DNA from: RGIG3701 sp031553595
Lineage (GTDB): Bacteria > Planctomycetota > Planctomycetia > Pirellulales > Thermoguttaceae
Assembly (NCBI GenBank): GCA_031553595.1
Contig: JAVBLI010000008.1
Location: forward strand, 124,001-188,000
Length of the DNA: 64,000 nt
Direction of reading: 5' to 3'
Shown here in pieces: positions 45,288 through 52,726 of the stretch (its first letter is position 1; each line of letters opens with the position of its first letter). Below the pieces are notes generated by a model that saw only the letters and a program-made list of their open reading frames with translations, had not been told where the DNA came from and made no database searches. The translations under genes were made by a program, and so were the position numbers.

Positions 45288-45412
45288 AACAGCAGCCGGC
45301 AGCACAGCGGAACACAGTGACGCGAAGAGACTGGATAGAATGGCCAAATTGTTTCCCACTTCGATCCGGTCATTCCGCTGCACTTCGTTCCGCTTCATTC
45401 CCGGCTGTTGTT
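45288..45412. repeat. Palindromic 3'-end element, copy 8
   Basis: AACAGCAGCCGGCAGCACAG on the left, CATTCCCGGCTGTTGTT on the right, inner ACTGGATAGAA and TTCGATCCGGT. The arms differ in class. It is followed within 14 bp by copy 9. Confidence 0.85.
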
Positions 45413-45426
45413 TCGAGACAACGTAA

Positions 45427-45532
45427 AACAGCAGCCGGGAATGAAGCGAAGCGCAATGACCAGATAGAAGTGCTGGGGTTTCTCCCACTTCTATCCAGTC
45501 TCTGCGCTAACACTCCGCTCCCGGCTGCTGTT
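45427..45532. repeat. Palindromic 3'-end element, copy 9
   Basis: AACAGCAGCCGGGAATGAAG and GCTCCCGGCTGCTGTT with inner ACCAGATAGAAGTG and CACTTCTATCCAGT, where both arms share the G-to-A/C-to-T compensatory change. It forms a tandem pair with copy 8 between convergent genes. Confidence 0.85.
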
Positions 45533-45566
45533 CATGTGAGCAAATTATCTTGCTGACAGCTCCAGG

Positions 45567-47744
45567 TTATTGCCGATAATTCATGTCGCAGGTAACACCG
45601 CCGGCCGCGGGGAGGTATTCCTCGAGCATGTAATCCATGACCATGCGGTGGGCACTAAACCGCCAGGCCAGCGTGCCGATGGAGTTTTTCATCATCTGAA
45701 TCCAGTCCGCGGGCAGCCCGTGCGGGTCGAGTTTATAATACGTCGGGATGATGTGGTGCTCAAGGACGTCGAACAGCGAATCGCCGTCGCGGGCGTCGGT
45801 GATCACGTCGTTGACGTGGGACGTGCCGGTGCCGATCGAGAATCCGTTGTGGCCGTTATACGCCTCGGCCCACCATCCGTCAAGCACCGAAAAATTCAGC
45901 ACGCCGTTGAGGACGGCTTTCTGGCCGCTGGTGCCCGACGCCTCCAACGGGCGCCGCGGGTTGTTCATCCAGACGTCCACGCCTTGGACGATATGCCGGG
46001 CGACGTTGATGTCGTAATCTTCCACGAACACGAATTTTCCGGCGAACCGCGGATCCTTGCGGAGATTTGCGATCTGGCGGATGAATTCCTTGCCGGGCTG
46101 ATCGGCGGGGTGCGCCTTGCCCGCGAAGACGAATTGCACCGGGCGGTCGGGGTTATTCACCAGTTTCGCCAGGCGGTCGACGTCCCGCAGCAGCAGCGTG
46201 GCCCGCTTATACGTGGCGAATCGCCGCGCAAAGCCGATCGTCAGCACCGTCGAGTCCATGTCGAAAGTCGGTTCCTCGTTACGCCGTTTCGATTGCCGCT
46301 CGACCCGCCGCTGGACAAAATCGAGCATGAAGTGCTTGAGCGTAATGTGCGTTTCCCAGAGTTCGCCGGGATCGACTTCATAGATTTTCTGCCAGGTTTC
46401 CTGCTGGCCGTGCGTGTCAAGCCAGTCGGGATCGAAATGGCGGTCGTAGAGATTCTGCATCTGCCACGCCAGCCACGTCGGGACGTGCACGCCGTTGGTA
46501 ATGTGGCCGATCGGGACTTCCGTTTCGCTGCGGCCGGGGTACAGGCTGGCCCACATCCGCCGGGAGACGTTTCCATGCAGGCAACTGACCGCGTTGGCGT
46601 GCTTCGAGAGCTTCAGACCCAGCACCGTCATGCAGAAATGCTCTTTGTCGTCGTGCGTATTCACCCGGCCCAGCGCCATGAGCTGGTTAAAATCGATTCC
46701 CATCTTCCGCTGCAGCGGCGCGAGGTGCTCGTACATCAGCCCCGGATCGAAACGGTCGTGCCCGGCTGGCACAGGCGTATGCGTGGTAAAGCAGGTTTGG
46801 TAGGCCACCGCCAGCACGGCGTCGTTAAACGAAATGCCGTCTTCTTCCATTTTCAGCGCCACCGCCTGGAGCGTGGCGAACGCGCAATGGCCCTCGTTGA
46901 GGTGATACACGCCGGGGCGGATGCCCAGAGCCTTGAGGAGCTTGACGCCGCCGATGCCCACGACCATCTCCTGACGGATGCGCGTCCGGCTGTCGCCGCC
47001 ATAAAGCCGGGAGGTGAGCGTGCGGTCCTGCTCCTGATTTTCCGGCAGGTCGCAGTCCAGCAGGTACAGGTCCACCCGGCCGACCTTCATGTGCCACGCC
47101 CGGGCGAAAATCGTTTCGTTCTGCGTCTCGATCGGCACCACGAGCTGCTGGCCGTCGTCGGTCATCACGGGCACCATGGGAAGATTCTGGATGTCGGTCT
47201 TCCCGTAAACCTCTTCCTGGAGGCCGGCCGCGTTGAGCTGCTGCTTGAAATAGCCCTGGTCATAAAAAAGACCCACGGCCACCAGCGGCACGCCCAGCCC
47301 GCTGGCACTCTTGATGTGGTCGCCGGCGAGGATGCCCAGGCCGCCGGAGTAGATCGGCACGGACTCGTGAATGCCGAACTCCAGCGAAAAATACGCCACG
47401 GGCTTGGAACCCAGCACGCCGATGTTCTTCTCGGCCCACGCCGGCCGCTGCGCCATATACTGCACCATCCGACGGTGGCAATAATTGATCCGGCTGGTGA
47501 GCACCTGCTCGTACGCCCGCGTCTCCAGCGTCTCGGGAGTGAATTTCCGCAAAAGCGCAATCGGGTTGTGCGCACTGCCCCGCCACAACTCTGGATCCAG
47601 GTCACGGAACATGTTGATCACATCCGGATGCCAGCTCCACCAGAGATTCTGGGACAGCTCCCAGCATTTGTCATATAACGATTTTTTTTGTATCGAGCCG
47701 TTCGGGCCGGCTCCGGTATTCTTTACCGTTTCGAGATTACTCAT
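45567..47744 (-). CDS. glgP: Alpha-glucan phosphorylase
   Basis: This 725-residue enzyme breaks down glycogen or other alpha-1,4-glucans to glucose 1-phosphate, using pyridoxal phosphate. It belongs to the shorter bacterial type (TIGR02094 family). The N-terminal segment ELSQNLWWSWHPDVINMFRDLDP and AYFSLEFGIHESVPIYSGGLGILAGDHIKSA are typical. The PLP-lysine region is EASGTSGQKAVLNGVLNFSVLDGWWAEAYNG. HTPVPAGHDRF and GVYHLNEGHCAFATL also match. ATG 47744 is chosen for CAGGAG 10 bp upstream. A long antisense frame over it is only a shadow of codon bias. It converges on the PEP-CTERM gene across the tandem palindromes. Confidence 0.9.
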   Translation of the reverse strand: MSNLETVKNTGAGPNGSIQKKSLYDKCWELSQNLWWSWHPDVINMFRDLDPELWRGSAHNPIALLRKFTPETLETRAYEQVLTSRINYCHRRMVQYMAQRPAWAEKNIGVLGSKPVAYFSLEFGIHESVPIYSGGLGILAGDHIKSASGLGVPLVAVGLFYDQGYFKQQLNAAGLQEEVYGKTDIQNLPMVPVMTDDGQQLVVPIETQNETIFARAWHMKVGRVDLYLLDCDLPENQEQDRTLTSRLYGGDSRTRIRQEMVVGIGGVKLLKALGIRPGVYHLNEGHCAFATLQAVALKMEEDGISFNDAVLAVAYQTCFTTHTPVPAGHDRFDPGLMYEHLAPLQRKMGIDFNQLMALGRVNTHDDKEHFCMTVLGLKLSKHANAVSCLHGNVSRRMWASLYPGRSETEVPIGHITNGVHVPTWLAWQMQNLYDRHFDPDWLDTHGQQETWQKIYEVDPGELWETHITLKHFMLDFVQRRVERQSKRRNEEPTFDMDSTVLTIGFARRFATYKRATLLLRDVDRLAKLVNNPDRPVQFVFAGKAHPADQPGKEFIRQIANLRKDPRFAGKFVFVEDYDINVARHIVQGVDVWMNNPRRPLEASGTSGQKAVLNGVLNFSVLDGWWAEAYNGHNGFSIGTGTSHVNDVITDARDGDSLFDVLEHHIIPTYYKLDPHGLPADWIQMMKNSIGTLAWRFSAHRMVMDYMLEEYLPAAGGVTCDMNYRQ

Positions 47745-47850
47745 GGCGAAACTCCTGTCGTGCCAAATAATAAGAATAGAAAAACACACAGGCCGGCAAC
47801 GGGCGGCGTGCGCACACCCTCACCTCTCCTGGCCAGCCCAGTCGCATACG

Positions 47851-47879
47851 ATTATACACCCGAACGGCGTTTTTGGAAA
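47851..47879 (-). promoter_or_regulatory. Possible promoter for glgP
   Basis: Minus-strand TATAAT at 47851-47856 with a weak TTTCCA at 47874-47879, 17 bp apart. Confidence 0.35.
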
Positions 47880-47972
47880 CCTCGTTTGCCCCGTTTTGTG
47901 GGGAAATTCACGAAAACATAATAAATCAAGTGATTTTTGTTTTTTGCGTGAAGAACTCGGCGAATGCCTAAA

Positions 47973-48932
47973 TTACGGCATCCGCGGCAATTTTAACAGA
48001 TTTTCGTAGATTTCGGTGGAAATCGGGAAGGTGGTGCCGTGGCGCAGGCCGGCAGGGTGTTTGAGCTGGGGGGTGATGTCTTCCCAGGTTTTGAAGTCGC
48101 GGGTGCGAATGACGCCGTAAGATTTTGCGCCGTAACAATCATAATAAAGCAGACAGACGTCGCCGACGAACAGGGCCGTGGGGCCTTCCACCCAGTTGCG
48201 CGGCGAGATGGTTTCCTGTACGGTGAACGGGCCGTCGGCTTTCGCGGCCGTGGCCAGCATAATAGTCTTCTTCGGCTCCGGTTTCAGGGTTTCGTCTTTG
48301 TAAAACAAGTAATATACGTCGCTTTTCCTGGCTAGAAAGCCGTCGATGACGTTATGGCCGGGGTCGAAATAGAGCGACGTCGGGGTGAATTTTTCGAAAT
48401 CCCTGGTCGTCGTGTAATACATCCGGTGGTCGTATTTATCCTCGCTGGTGCCTTCGGTGGAAAACCGCTCGGGAATCGTGGAGGACCAAATGATGAAAAA
48501 CCGCTCCGTCGCGGCGTCGTAAAATAGCTCCGGCGCCCAGCAATTACGGCATGTCGGCTCGTGTTCCATGACGGGGATGGCTTTTTGCGGCGTCCACGTG
48601 ATGAGATCGCGGCTGGAGGCGTACCCGATCTGCTGGCCGTCCCACGAAACCGTCCACACCATGTGGAACGTGCCGTCCGGGCCCTGGCAGATGCTGGGGT
48701 CGCGCATGAGCTGGGCGGTTTTGCCCACTTCCGGCTTCAAAAACGACTTGCCGTCGTTGACCGCCTCCCAGTTCAGCCCGTCGCGGCTGACGGCCAGGTG
48801 CAGGCCGTCCTCACCGTTACCGGTGAAATAGGAAAAGGCATAATGGCCCTGAGCTTCCACGGCGTCCTCCGCATGCAGCATGCCGGGAAGGGCGAAACAG
48901 GCGAGAAGAATAAGGAGGCGGGTGAGTTTCAT
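47973..48932 (-). CDS. Exported GH43-like glycosidase
   Basis: This 319-residue protein starts at 48932 with a signal peptide MKLTRLLILLACFALPGMLHA and AGGAA upstream. It has the five-bladed propeller pattern of clan GH-J/GH43 enzymes: LMRDPSICQGPDGTFHMVWT with Asp78 as a candidate catalytic aspartate, IGYASSRDLITWTPQKAI, NCWAPELFYDAATERFFIIW, NVIDGFLARKSDVYYLFYKD, and WVEGPTALFVGDVCLLYYD with Glu in EGP. Family members are arabinofuranosidases, xylosidases or galactosidases; substrate cannot be told here. It lies 132 bp after a Gfo/Idh/MocA gene on the same strand and may be co-transcribed with it, suggesting sugar use. The 49.0 kb spacer holds nothing else. Confidence 0.75.
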   Translation of the reverse strand: MKLTRLLILLACFALPGMLHAEDAVEAQGHYAFSYFTGNGEDGLHLAVSRDGLNWEAVNDGKSFLKPEVGKTAQLMRDPSICQGPDGTFHMVWTVSWDGQQIGYASSRDLITWTPQKAIPVMEHEPTCRNCWAPELFYDAATERFFIIWSSTIPERFSTEGTSEDKYDHRMYYTTTRDFEKFTPTSLYFDPGHNVIDGFLARKSDVYYLFYKDETLKPEPKKTIMLATAAKADGPFTVQETISPRNWVEGPTALFVGDVCLLYYDCYGAKSYGVIRTRDFKTWEDITPQLKHPAGLRHGTTFPISTEIYENLLKLPRMP

Positions 48933-49064
48933 GGGAAGGTTCCTGTGGAAATTCAATTTTTTAGAACATAACAAGCTCCAGGAGAGAAACATTTTTGAAA
49001 AATTGTTTCCCCCCTCTTCGCTGCGCGAACTCACCCCTCTTCCAAAAAACTTTTACTGTTTTTT

Positions 49065-50885
49065 TTATTTCTTCACGAAACCTTCCGGCACGGGCACCGC
49101 CGACTTGCTGCCGTCCGGCGTCGCGTCGTCGAAGACGTCGAACCAGGCGGGGTCGAAGTCGATTTTCACGCCCTTGTCGGCGGAAATGTTCGTCACCATC
49201 GCCATGATGGCGTCGGCCATGGCCACCTTCGGCTGACAGCGGCACATCAGCTCGGAGGCGTCGAGGTAGGTCGGGGCCGGGTTGTTGCGGACGCAGTAGG
49301 CGAAATGCTCGATTTCTTCGGTGTAGCCCAGGCTTTGCTCGGTGAGGGACAGCGCGCCGACGGACACGTCCTGCTCGCTGAGCGCTTCGTCGGTGGTATC
49401 GATCATGCGGGTAAAGCTTCCAGCTTTCTTTTCGCTGACGGCGATGTTTTTGTCGACGTTATGCGTCTGCCAGAGCATGGCGGTTTCTTCGCGGTCGAGC
49501 TGCAGGGTGCCCTGGGTGCCGAAAACGGTTTCGCCGTAGCCGCCGAAGTCGTTGCCGTTGATGGCGCTGTACTGGACGGCGATTTTCTGTTTGCTGCCCT
49601 GGGGGGATTTGGGGTCGTAGCCCGGGGCGGGGAATTCGTAAACGCAGGAGATGTGGTCTTCGATATCCCGGTCGTAGGGGAAGATCGGGCGGCTGGAGAA
49701 CGCGTTGACGTTCAGCGGCAGTTGTTTTTTGCCGCCGTGCATGGCCGCGATGAAAATGGAGGAGGCATCGAGCTGATGGCTGCCCAGCTCGGCCATGAGG
49801 CCCGCGGAGGTGCGGTTCCACAGCCGCCAGCGGATGAGTTCTTCCAGGGCGGAAGCTTTATATGCCACGGTACCGTCCGGATTCGTGAGGATGTGCTCCT
49901 CGTAACCGGCTTTGGCGAACACCGCGGGCACGATTTCATCGTTCAGTTGGGCCTCGAGCTGGGCGACTTTCTTGGCCCACTCCTCGGCGTCGACGGCCTT
50001 TTCCTTAAACGCCTTGTCGCGCCGGCCCGTCCACGACTTGATTTTATCCTGCTGCTTCTTGATCAGATCCCAGTCGTTTTCAGTGAAGACTTTATCGCCG
50101 TACGCCTGGTCTTTGGCCTGGGCCACCCACAGCGGGAGCATGGGCTGCCAGGAGTCGTTACCGGGCATGTTGCCGCGGTGCCACTGGGCGCGGATGTAAT
50201 GCAGATTACCCAGCAGGCCCGTTTCGATCGCCTTGATGGCGTTGTCGTAAAGCACGCTGTAGTGGCGCTGATGGCCGGTGGCCATGTGCAATTTTTTGGT
50301 CGCGGCCATGCGGCCCATGTCTTTGCACTGGCCGATATCGTGGGCCATGAGCTTTTCGGTCAGCACGTGCAACCCCTGTTCGAGCGCGGCCATCGCCGCC
50401 GGCTGATGCAGGTGAAGCGGCAGGCCGATCAGAACGGCCTCGATTCCCAATTCTTTCGCGTCGGCCAGCAGATCGCGGTAATCGGCGTACACCTTCACGT
50501 TCTTGCGAGCCTCGTCTTCCGTCTTCCAGTCGTAAACACGCATCAGCCCGGGACGCACCCGCTGGGCCTTGGCACTGCCTGTGACGTCGCCGTTGAAGGC
50601 ACGCCAAATATTATAAGAACGAATGTCGGCAATCGCCGCCACCTCGATATACCCCGGCGTGCATCCCCCCAAAAGCACGTTGCCCTCGTCGCCCGTGCCC
50701 AGGACGGCCACCCGCAGCGGCTTGTCGACCGGCGCATATCCGAAATACGCGGCACCCAGGCCCTTCCCGCTGGCCAGGCCCTTCTGGATGTTCTCGCGGA
50801 AGAAATCGCCCCGCATCAGGGGAGAGGCCATCACGGCACGGAAGTTGTCGATGCCAATTTTTTTGGATTCCGGTAATAATTGCAT
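49065..50885 (-). CDS. Gfo/Idh/MocA-family oxidoreductase, paralogue of the 12250 gene, with a broken Tat signal
   Basis: This 606-residue protein aligns by eye over most of its length with the 12250-13941 protein (VAVLGTGDEGNVLLGG at about 59-74; VYDWKTEDEARKNVKVYADYRDLLADA; EKLMAHDIGQCKDMG; GHQRHYSVLYDNAIKAIETG; YIRAQWHRGNMPGNDSWQ). The N-terminus reads LMRGDFFRENIQKGLASGKGLGAAYFGY, where the paralogue has RMSRREFMIASSAAV: the twin arginine has become Arg-Gly and the hydrophobic core is reduced, so it probably stays in the cytoplasm. NAD(P)-binding and the active-site Lys are kept. It has a near-consensus promoter and the GH43-like gene lies downstream. Substrate unknown. Confidence 0.85.
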   Translation of the reverse strand: MQLLPESKKIGIDNFRAVMASPLMRGDFFRENIQKGLASGKGLGAAYFGYAPVDKPLRVAVLGTGDEGNVLLGGCTPGYIEVAAIADIRSYNIWRAFNGDVTGSAKAQRVRPGLMRVYDWKTEDEARKNVKVYADYRDLLADAKELGIEAVLIGLPLHLHQPAAMAALEQGLHVLTEKLMAHDIGQCKDMGRMAATKKLHMATGHQRHYSVLYDNAIKAIETGLLGNLHYIRAQWHRGNMPGNDSWQPMLPLWVAQAKDQAYGDKVFTENDWDLIKKQQDKIKSWTGRRDKAFKEKAVDAEEWAKKVAQLEAQLNDEIVPAVFAKAGYEEHILTNPDGTVAYKASALEELIRWRLWNRTSAGLMAELGSHQLDASSIFIAAMHGGKKQLPLNVNAFSSRPIFPYDRDIEDHISCVYEFPAPGYDPKSPQGSKQKIAVQYSAINGNDFGGYGETVFGTQGTLQLDREETAMLWQTHNVDKNIAVSEKKAGSFTRMIDTTDEALSEQDVSVGALSLTEQSLGYTEEIEHFAYCVRNNPAPTYLDASELMCRCQPKVAMADAIMAMVTNISADKGVKIDFDPAWFDVFDDATPDGSKSAVPVPEGFVKK

Positions 50886-50971
50886 AGGTTACACCTCGAA
50901 AATGTGGGTCGTGCGGGAGGGAAAGTTGACTCGCCCGCCACGTAGGACGGGGAATTTAAATAATTACGGCT

Positions 50972-51000
50972 ATTATAGCATAATGCCGGGAACGTGTCAA
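50972..51000 (-). promoter_or_regulatory. Consensus sigma70 promoter for the 49065-50885 gene
   Basis: Minus-strand TTGACA (50995-51000) and TATAAT (50972-50977), 17 bp apart, with extended -10 TGC. Leader about 80 nt. Confidence 0.8.
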
Positions 51001-51256
51001 TTTACGGGGACGGAAACTTTTGATTTCTTTCTACTGCCTCATCCGGCCCCCCACAGACAGCCACGCAATGCAACCGTCGCCGCGATGGTTGTGTTATATG
51101 GATTATAACGATTTTAGACAAACGTTTTACGCTAATTGCTGGATTTTGCCATTTTACCCAAACTTACACTTGCCCATCTGCTTTTCCCAGGGTATCATAA
51201 TGATAATAACAATGATCGTTTGCATATTACTAAATTTCATCACAAAAACAAAAAAT

Positions 51257-52597
51257 ATGGTTTGGCGCAAGCTTTTATTACTTCTGTTCTGCATTCAGTT
51301 GTGTACCGGTATCACATCAGCCTATGATTTTACCTGGAATTACAACGGCGCCGACAACTGGACATCTGGCACCCGCTGGACGCACGTCGGCGGCGGAACT
51401 TACCCCGACACCGGCGACACGGCGTATATCGCCCAGGGGACAGTCACGGCGAACACGAACGTGGGCAGCAATGTCAATCTCTCCGGAGGGAGACTACAGA
51501 CCACGGGTACGCTGAAATTGAACCTCGGCACGGCTGCCGCTCCGATCACCGTCCTGCAAACCGGCGGCACCCTGGCGCCCATCCTGGAGACGATCCTCTA
51601 TGGCGATTACACCCTTTCCGGCGGTCAAATCGCCCTTTCCACACGCTCCTTTTATATCGGATACACATCCGGCACCGCGAATATGCTTATCGATGGCGGT
51701 TCCGTTACCGGCAACGCCGGAAGTGCTCTGACGGTCGGACTCGAGAACCTCCCATCTTCCCTGTCTGCCCGCAATGGAAGTGTCAATATATCTACTGTAA
51801 ATATCCAAAACGGAACTTTCCGACACACCGGTCCGGATACGATCACGTCGGTTCAAACGTTGGCCATTGGCAGCTTGAGTTACAGCGCTTCCTGAACCAT
51901 GTACATGGAAAATGGAACGATTTCCGTTTCTTCACAGATGAGCGTCGGCTATCGATCGGTACCTGGAAATGTCTATCAGACCGGCGGGACGGTGAATGCA
52001 AACTCGCTTTTAGTCGGAAGTTATATTTACGAAAACGCCCTCTACGATCTTTCCGGAGGAAATTGCACTGTCGGCGGCCTTGTCATTGGATTCGGAAATT
52101 ACGATCTCGGCGGATGGAATGAAGCCACGGCAGTGATGAACGTTTCGGGAAACGCGAATCTCACCGTCAGCGCTGGTATGCTCCTCGGTGTGGACAACAT
52201 GTCGCCAGTTTATGGACCTTCTGCACCGGCGGGGTATTTGAATATCTATGGCAGAACGATCAACGTTGCGGGTCCCCTTGCCGGGCATTTCAACTCCTAT
52301 GGGACATTTACGGGACGGCGGCCGACATCCACGTCGGAGCGTACCAAACCGGTAGCCCGTATTATTTTGCGAATAATTCCATCAACACTACCTTTTATCT
52401 GGAGGAAGACGGCGCCTCGACGATCAACGTCACGAGAGATGCAAGCCTCAAAGACACCATCAACGTTCAGATGGGAGGGCATTTCGCGGCCCTGATGGTG
52501 GATCACGTCGACCTCATCAGCGCCGGCAACGTGGCTGTTGCTGCTGGCAGGCATGGCCGCGATCCTTTATTGCCGGAAAAACGCGTCAATGAATTGA
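51257..52597 (+). pseudogene. Decayed PEP-CTERM beta-repeat gene
   Basis: The sequence starts like a secreted protein (MVWRKLLLLLFCIQLCTGITSA, then YDFTWNYNGADNWTSGTRW) but is broken. A TGA at 51893-51895 interrupts the frame; the same frame resumes three codons later (MENGTISVSSQMSVGY). A frameshift near 52310 changes the frame: TAADIHVGAYQTGSPYYF is the sensible continuation. A second shift near 52525 restores the first frame for the tail PATWLLLLAGMAAILYCRKN, a degenerate PEP-CTERM signal ending at TGA 52595-52597. It is shorter than its relatives, so internal sequence may also be lost. Palindromic element 10 begins 8 bp after it. The divergent region 50886-51256 holds a promoter for the other strand and no other gene. 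Confidence 0.8.
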
Positions 52598-52605
52598 CGC
52601 CTGAA

Positions 52606-52712
52606 AACAGCAGCCGGGAATGCCGCAAAGCAAAATGACCGGATTCGAAATGGAAGATGCGTTTCCACTTCGAACCCGGTCATTGCGTTTTACTGCATTC
52701 CCGGCTGTTGTT
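52606..52712. repeat. Palindromic 3'-end element, copy 10
   Basis: AACAGCAGCCGGGAATGC and GCATTCCCGGCTGTTGTT with inner GACCGGATTCGAAATGGAA and TTCCACTTCGAACCCGGTC. It sits between the decayed gene and the converging PEP-CTERM gene. Confidence 0.85.
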
Positions 52713-52726
52713 TCCGGGCGTTACCC

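Noticed and set aside
45570..47678. Long plus-strand frame over glgP (702 codons)
   Set aside because: Antisense to a clear phosphorylase; composition is that of a shadow.
49305..50876. Long plus-strand frame over the second Gfo/Idh/MocA gene
   Set aside because: Shadow of the minus-strand gene.
51893..51895. TGA as selenocysteine
   Set aside because: The gene has other lesions, the site is in a repeat, and no hairpin of SECIS type stands out.
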